Source: Papio anubis
Taxonomy: Eukaryota; Chordata; Mammalia; Primates; Cercopithecidae
NCBI RefSeq assembly: GCF_008728515.1
Contig: NC_044981.1
Span: 129,988,884 to 130,052,883 of the forward strand
Reading direction: 5' to 3'
DNA length: 64,000 nucleotides
The position numbers and the translations under genes are program-made. Below are positions 61,601 to 64,000 of the stretch, piece after piece; the first letter of the stretch is position 1, and every line of letters starts with the position of its first letter. Under the pieces are notes generated by a model that was given only the letters and a program-made list of their open reading frames with translations, did no database searches and was not told the DNA's origin.

Positions 61601-64000
61601 GAAAGGAGACAGAGGCAGGAGAGAGAACATTCTAATTTTAAAAGGTGTAAATATGAAGAGCAGGCTTTGACTTTTCATTTCTGATTAAAATCTTACGGTC
61701 AACAAATGCATTGGTGAAGCCTCACCCTTCCTCCTGCATGTTCTGCCATCTTTCTTATTAGCTAAACTAACTGGGCAAAGGAAAAACAGTGCCTTTCTTA
61801 AATTCTGGTGTGGGATTCCTACTTCTGTTCATCATTTTTCTTGCCACCCTGATCCTCGGTCAGAGAACCAGAAATTGCTTATTTATTATTTATTTATTTA
61901 TTGAGACAGCCTCGCTCCGTCATGCCCAGGCTAGAGTGCAGTGGCATGATCTCGGCTCACTGCAACCTCCGCCTCCTGGGTTCAAGTGATTCTCCCACCT
62001 CAGTCTCCCAAGTAGCTGGGATTACAGGTGCATGTCACCACACCCAGCTAGTTGTTTTGTATTTTTTAGTAGAGATGGGGTTTCATCATATTGGCCAGGC
62101 TGGTCTTGAACTCCTGACTTCAGGTGATCAGCCTGCCTTGGCCTCCTAAAGTGCTGGAATTACAGGCATGAGCCCCTGTGCCCGGCCTAGAAATATGCTT
62201 TTAACAGCTGTTTTTGCTTTCCTAATGTGAAGCAGGATCCGTGTTCACAACATTTTCTTTTTGAGGATGCCGTGACCCATGTGTAGTAGAAATGTAGCAC
62301 CTCATGTGTCAGCAGTCGATGTACAGCAGTAACCATTTGTTAACAGTGCACATTAAAGGTATTTTAATGAACTCTCTCGTATCCACACCGTTATTTACTG
62401 TGGTTATTAGTACATGGAAAGGGAATGGCTAGTTATGAAGCCCAAGAATTAGGGGCTTAAATCTTTCCCAAGCCATTACTGTGGAGCTGTGGGCCCATCC
62501 TCTCTGCCTTCACGCACCACCAAGTGCTTAGGGACATTTCTGAGGACTTTTCCTAGAGTAAGAGGGAGGCCCTTCCTAAAATTTAGCTTAGAACAACAGA
62601 GTTCACTTCTCTGGCTTCCTGTGGTATGACGCTATGAGAAATGTATGGTTTATTTAAAGAGGCACAGTCTGACATGGAAAAAAACATCCTAGAAAAAGAC
62701 AAAGATTGAATGATGATAGTATCTTTACATGGGAAGGGATGGAGAAAATTTTTATCGTAAATTGTACTTAGAGAGAAAAGGTAAAGAAAGGCAATCATGG
62801 TTGTAGAGAATGGATGTTGAAGAGTGCAAAAGTGTGTGTGCACGTGTGCATTTCTGTATTAATTATGAAGTTATTTGCAAAAATCCAAAGCTCTGCCTAA
62901 AGGATGGATCTAAACTGGACTCTTCTGACCATAAATATTCACTGCTGGTACTATGCCTTATATATACAAGATGGTCAATATATGACAGTTCAGGCTTTCC
63001 CTTTGTAGTATGCTAAGTGGCCAGTCCTATCTTAAAGAAATTAAACTCGTATTTTGATTCCTTAAATTTCTATAGCTAGAATCTGATTTAAGGATCTGCC
63101 GTAGTTCCAGGACTTGACAAAGTTTTTTAAACTTTCTATTTTTATATGTGAATGTAGTTGTGTATCACAGTGGTAGCATTTGAAGTTCAAAAGAAGTAGA
63201 TTTAGGATAAATATTACCTGTAGCAAATCTTAGGAGCTCACTGATAGAATAGGCTATAAACATTAGTAACTGTAATTGATGGATGATAAACTACCTTGGC
63301 TGTTTCAGGAGAACGTAGAATGTCAGGGGAGCATCTCTCACCTGTGTTGTTGATGACAGGAAGGAAAACTGTCTTCTCCAAACTGTCAGGTAATTGGTAT
63401 TACTGTCAGAAACAGAGACCTAGACTGATTGGGCCTTGGTCTGACCCATGTGCCAACTCATGGAACTTCCTATTCTTGAGTTTGAAGACTGGCCAGGGTT
63501 TTTTGTTTGTTTCCTATAATTAAATGTGATACCCAAAAGGAAGTGTGTCTAAATCAGCTGTTTCCTCGGTCCTGTGACTATGCAATAGAGCCCAAATTTC
63601 CTTAACCAAGGCATTTTTTGTGTTTGTTTATATACTCTAATTCTGACTTTTGCCAGCTAAAGCTAACAATTCTTTATAGGCATGGTGAGTGAATTATTTT
63701 CATGTAAGAGACTATGGTTTACTATCTAAACTATTACTAGTTTCCCTTTCTTCCCCACCCCATTTATTTTAAAAGAATAATCTTTTTGAAACTGATATGC
63801 AGATAAAGTTCACAAGATGATGATGCTCTGATCTATTATTCCCATTTTTCCATATTGATGCTAATTTTTCTTTGAAACTTTGTTTCCATTTCTATTACTT
63901 AAAGGCTGAAAAGAAGGGAACCAGCAATACGATTATTGGTATGATCTTTGGATGTTTTGCTTTGTTCGAGTTGCTGGCATGCTTGGTATTTGGAAACTAT
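55460..64000 (+). CDS. SLC18B1: Vesicular polyamine transporter SLC18B1 (first three coding exons, partial)
   Basis: SLC18B1 is a major-facilitator-superfamily carrier that loads polyamines such as spermine and spermidine into vesicles by proton exchange. Three exons lie here: 55460-55502, 57015-57154 and 63905-64000. Joined they encode 93 residues in one frame. The cytosolic N-terminus, MDAPGDLEGPRAPGG, is followed by a first membrane helix at about residues 34-56 (VFVLISAASMNLGSMMCYSI), then FFPKEAEKKGTSNTIIGMIF and the start of helix 2. All splice sites are GT-AG. Compared with human as I recall it, several residues differ (for example D2, P4, A18, R27, M43, T67, C87). The remaining helices lie beyond the window. 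The gene diverges from RPS12, with promoters 15 kb apart. Confidence 0.95.
55503..57014 (+). other. SLC18B1 intron 1
   Basis: 1512 bases. The first 190 are still CpG-rich. Apart from one AluY it is single-copy, with a C-rich patch (ttttttttcccccttc) near 55899. Confidence 0.85.
56263..56572 (-). repeat. AluY element in SLC18B1 intron 1
   Basis: Flanked by agaaatctt at 56254-56262 and 56573-56581. GC-rich and little diverged. Tail of GTTT units. Confidence 0.95.
57015..57154 (+). CDS. SLC18B1: SLC18B1 exon 2
   Basis: 140 bases from gtgatgatgctgcagg to ccccaaggag, between acceptor gcattcaag and donor gtaaga. They encode residues 16-61, including the first membrane helix. Confidence 0.95.
57178..58131 (+). 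mobile_element. HERV-K(HML-2) solo LTR, LTR5-type
   Basis: A 954-bp LTR that starts tgtggggaaaag and ends ccaccccttca. It is flanked by a perfect 5-bp duplication cttag (57173-57177 and 58132-58136). LTR5 landmarks include agaagtagacataagagact, caaggtttctccccatgtga and ttctttctctatactttgtg, with a tataaatact box near 57954. No internal gag, pro, pol or env sequence remains, so it arose by recombination between two LTRs. It lies in SLC18B1 intron 2, in the gene's own orientation, 23 bases below exon 2's donor. Confidence 0.9.
58541..58840 (-). repeat. AluS element in SLC18B1 intron 2
   Basis: A full-length antisense copy. The flanks cctgtccccgc and cctgccccac may be its target duplication. 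Confidence 0.93.
59260..59400 (+). repeat. MIR SINE
   Basis: atgaagaaacagtctcagaa followed by gctgtgacttgcccaa. Confidence 0.65.
59587..59607. repeat. Isolated poly(T) tract
   Basis: About 21 T with no Alu beside it. Confidence 0.85.
59767..60000 (-). repeat. Alu with internal deletion
   Basis: Flanked by taagatgggcc and taaggtgggtc. About 60 bases of the right arm are missing after the T tract (ctcttccaggctcaagagat). Confidence 0.9.
60300..60585 (+). repeat. AluS element
   Basis: A sense copy, the only sense Alu in SLC18B1 intron 2. An (AAT)n run precedes it at 60283-60298. Confidence 0.92.
60598..61058. other. Intronic single-copy DNA
   Basis: Nothing recognisable. Confidence 0.4.
61074..61385 (-). 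repeat. Young AluY (AluYRa-like)
   Basis: Flanked by exact 15-bp copies of ggcatttatcattta (61059-61073 and 61386-61400). Contains ggccggatctcagctcactg and ggcttgagccaccgcgcccg, the reverse complement of the monkey Y variant. Confidence 0.95.
61881..62187 (-). repeat. AluS element
   Basis: Tail of TTTA units. Flanks agaaattgctta and agaaatatgctt. Confidence 0.93.
62188..63904. other. Intronic single-copy DNA before SLC18B1 exon 3
   Basis: I see no repeat I can name. The short frames at 62583-63016 and 63296-63523 do not continue the SLC18B1 protein. Confidence 0.45.
63905..64000 (+). CDS. SLC18B1: SLC18B1 exon 3 (to window edge)
   Basis: Acceptor attacttaaag then gctgaaaagaaggg. The 96 bases encode residues 62-93, ending LVFGNY at the window edge. 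The exon may continue. Confidence 0.93.

Larger units (their letters stand above)
57155..63904 (+). other. SLC18B1 intron 2
   Basis: 6750 bases holding one HML-2 LTR, five Alus and a MIR. The rest is single-copy with no sign of another exon. Confidence 0.85.

Overview
This is primate nuclear DNA, almost certainly from an Old World monkey. About fifty Alu elements are spread through it. Three of the youngest (33466-33736, 41478-41769, 61074-61385) carry the Y-type variant that reads gctgagatccggcc (or ccagcc) in the right arm, which I associate with the cercopithecid AluYRa group rather than with apes. The two recognisable genes, RPS12 and SLC18B1, lie head to head as they do on human chromosome 6q23.2, but in the opposite orientation, so the window is the reverse complement of the usual human map. 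The predicted SLC18B1 protein differs from the human one, as I remember it, at several residues.

Bases 1-37060 lie beyond the 3' end of RPS12, towards EYA4 in human. I see no gene there. The stretch is AT-rich single-copy DNA carrying Alus, MIR and L2 remnants, an L1 3' end, MER5-like pieces and a MaLR LTR. A 2.3-kb LINE-2 block in mixed orientations lies at 18030-20530.

Bases 37062-39999 hold the complete RPS12 gene on the minus strand. It has six exons with an intact 132-codon reading frame, a 5' TOP start and a TATA-like box. Three introns host snoRNAs: SNORD101 in intron 3, SNORD100 in intron 4 and SNORA33 in intron 5. One transcript therefore supplies a 40S ribosomal protein and guides for rRNA modification. 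The 3'UTR is only about 20 nt, and a poly(A) signal overlaps the stop codon.

Bases 40000-55200 separate the two genes. They hold Alus, two MLT1-type LTRs, an ERVL (MLT2-type) solo LTR with intact 5-bp target duplications, and a diverged L1 in sense orientation.

Bases 55200-64000 hold the CpG-island promoter and first three coding exons of SLC18B1 on the plus strand. This is a major-facilitator vesicular polyamine transporter, and the gene runs off the window inside or at the end of exon 3. Intron 2 contains a full-length HERV-K(HML-2) LTR5-type solo LTR in sense orientation.

I found no undescribed multi-gene system. The most unusual items are small-scale. They include an inverted duplication inside an Alu that looks like a replication template switch, two other near-perfect hairpins or palindromes, and a 109-bp non-Alu insert splitting an Alu. 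There is also a G8-C-A26 tract at the SLC18B1 promoter and a 19-base Alu-identical patch beside its start codon.
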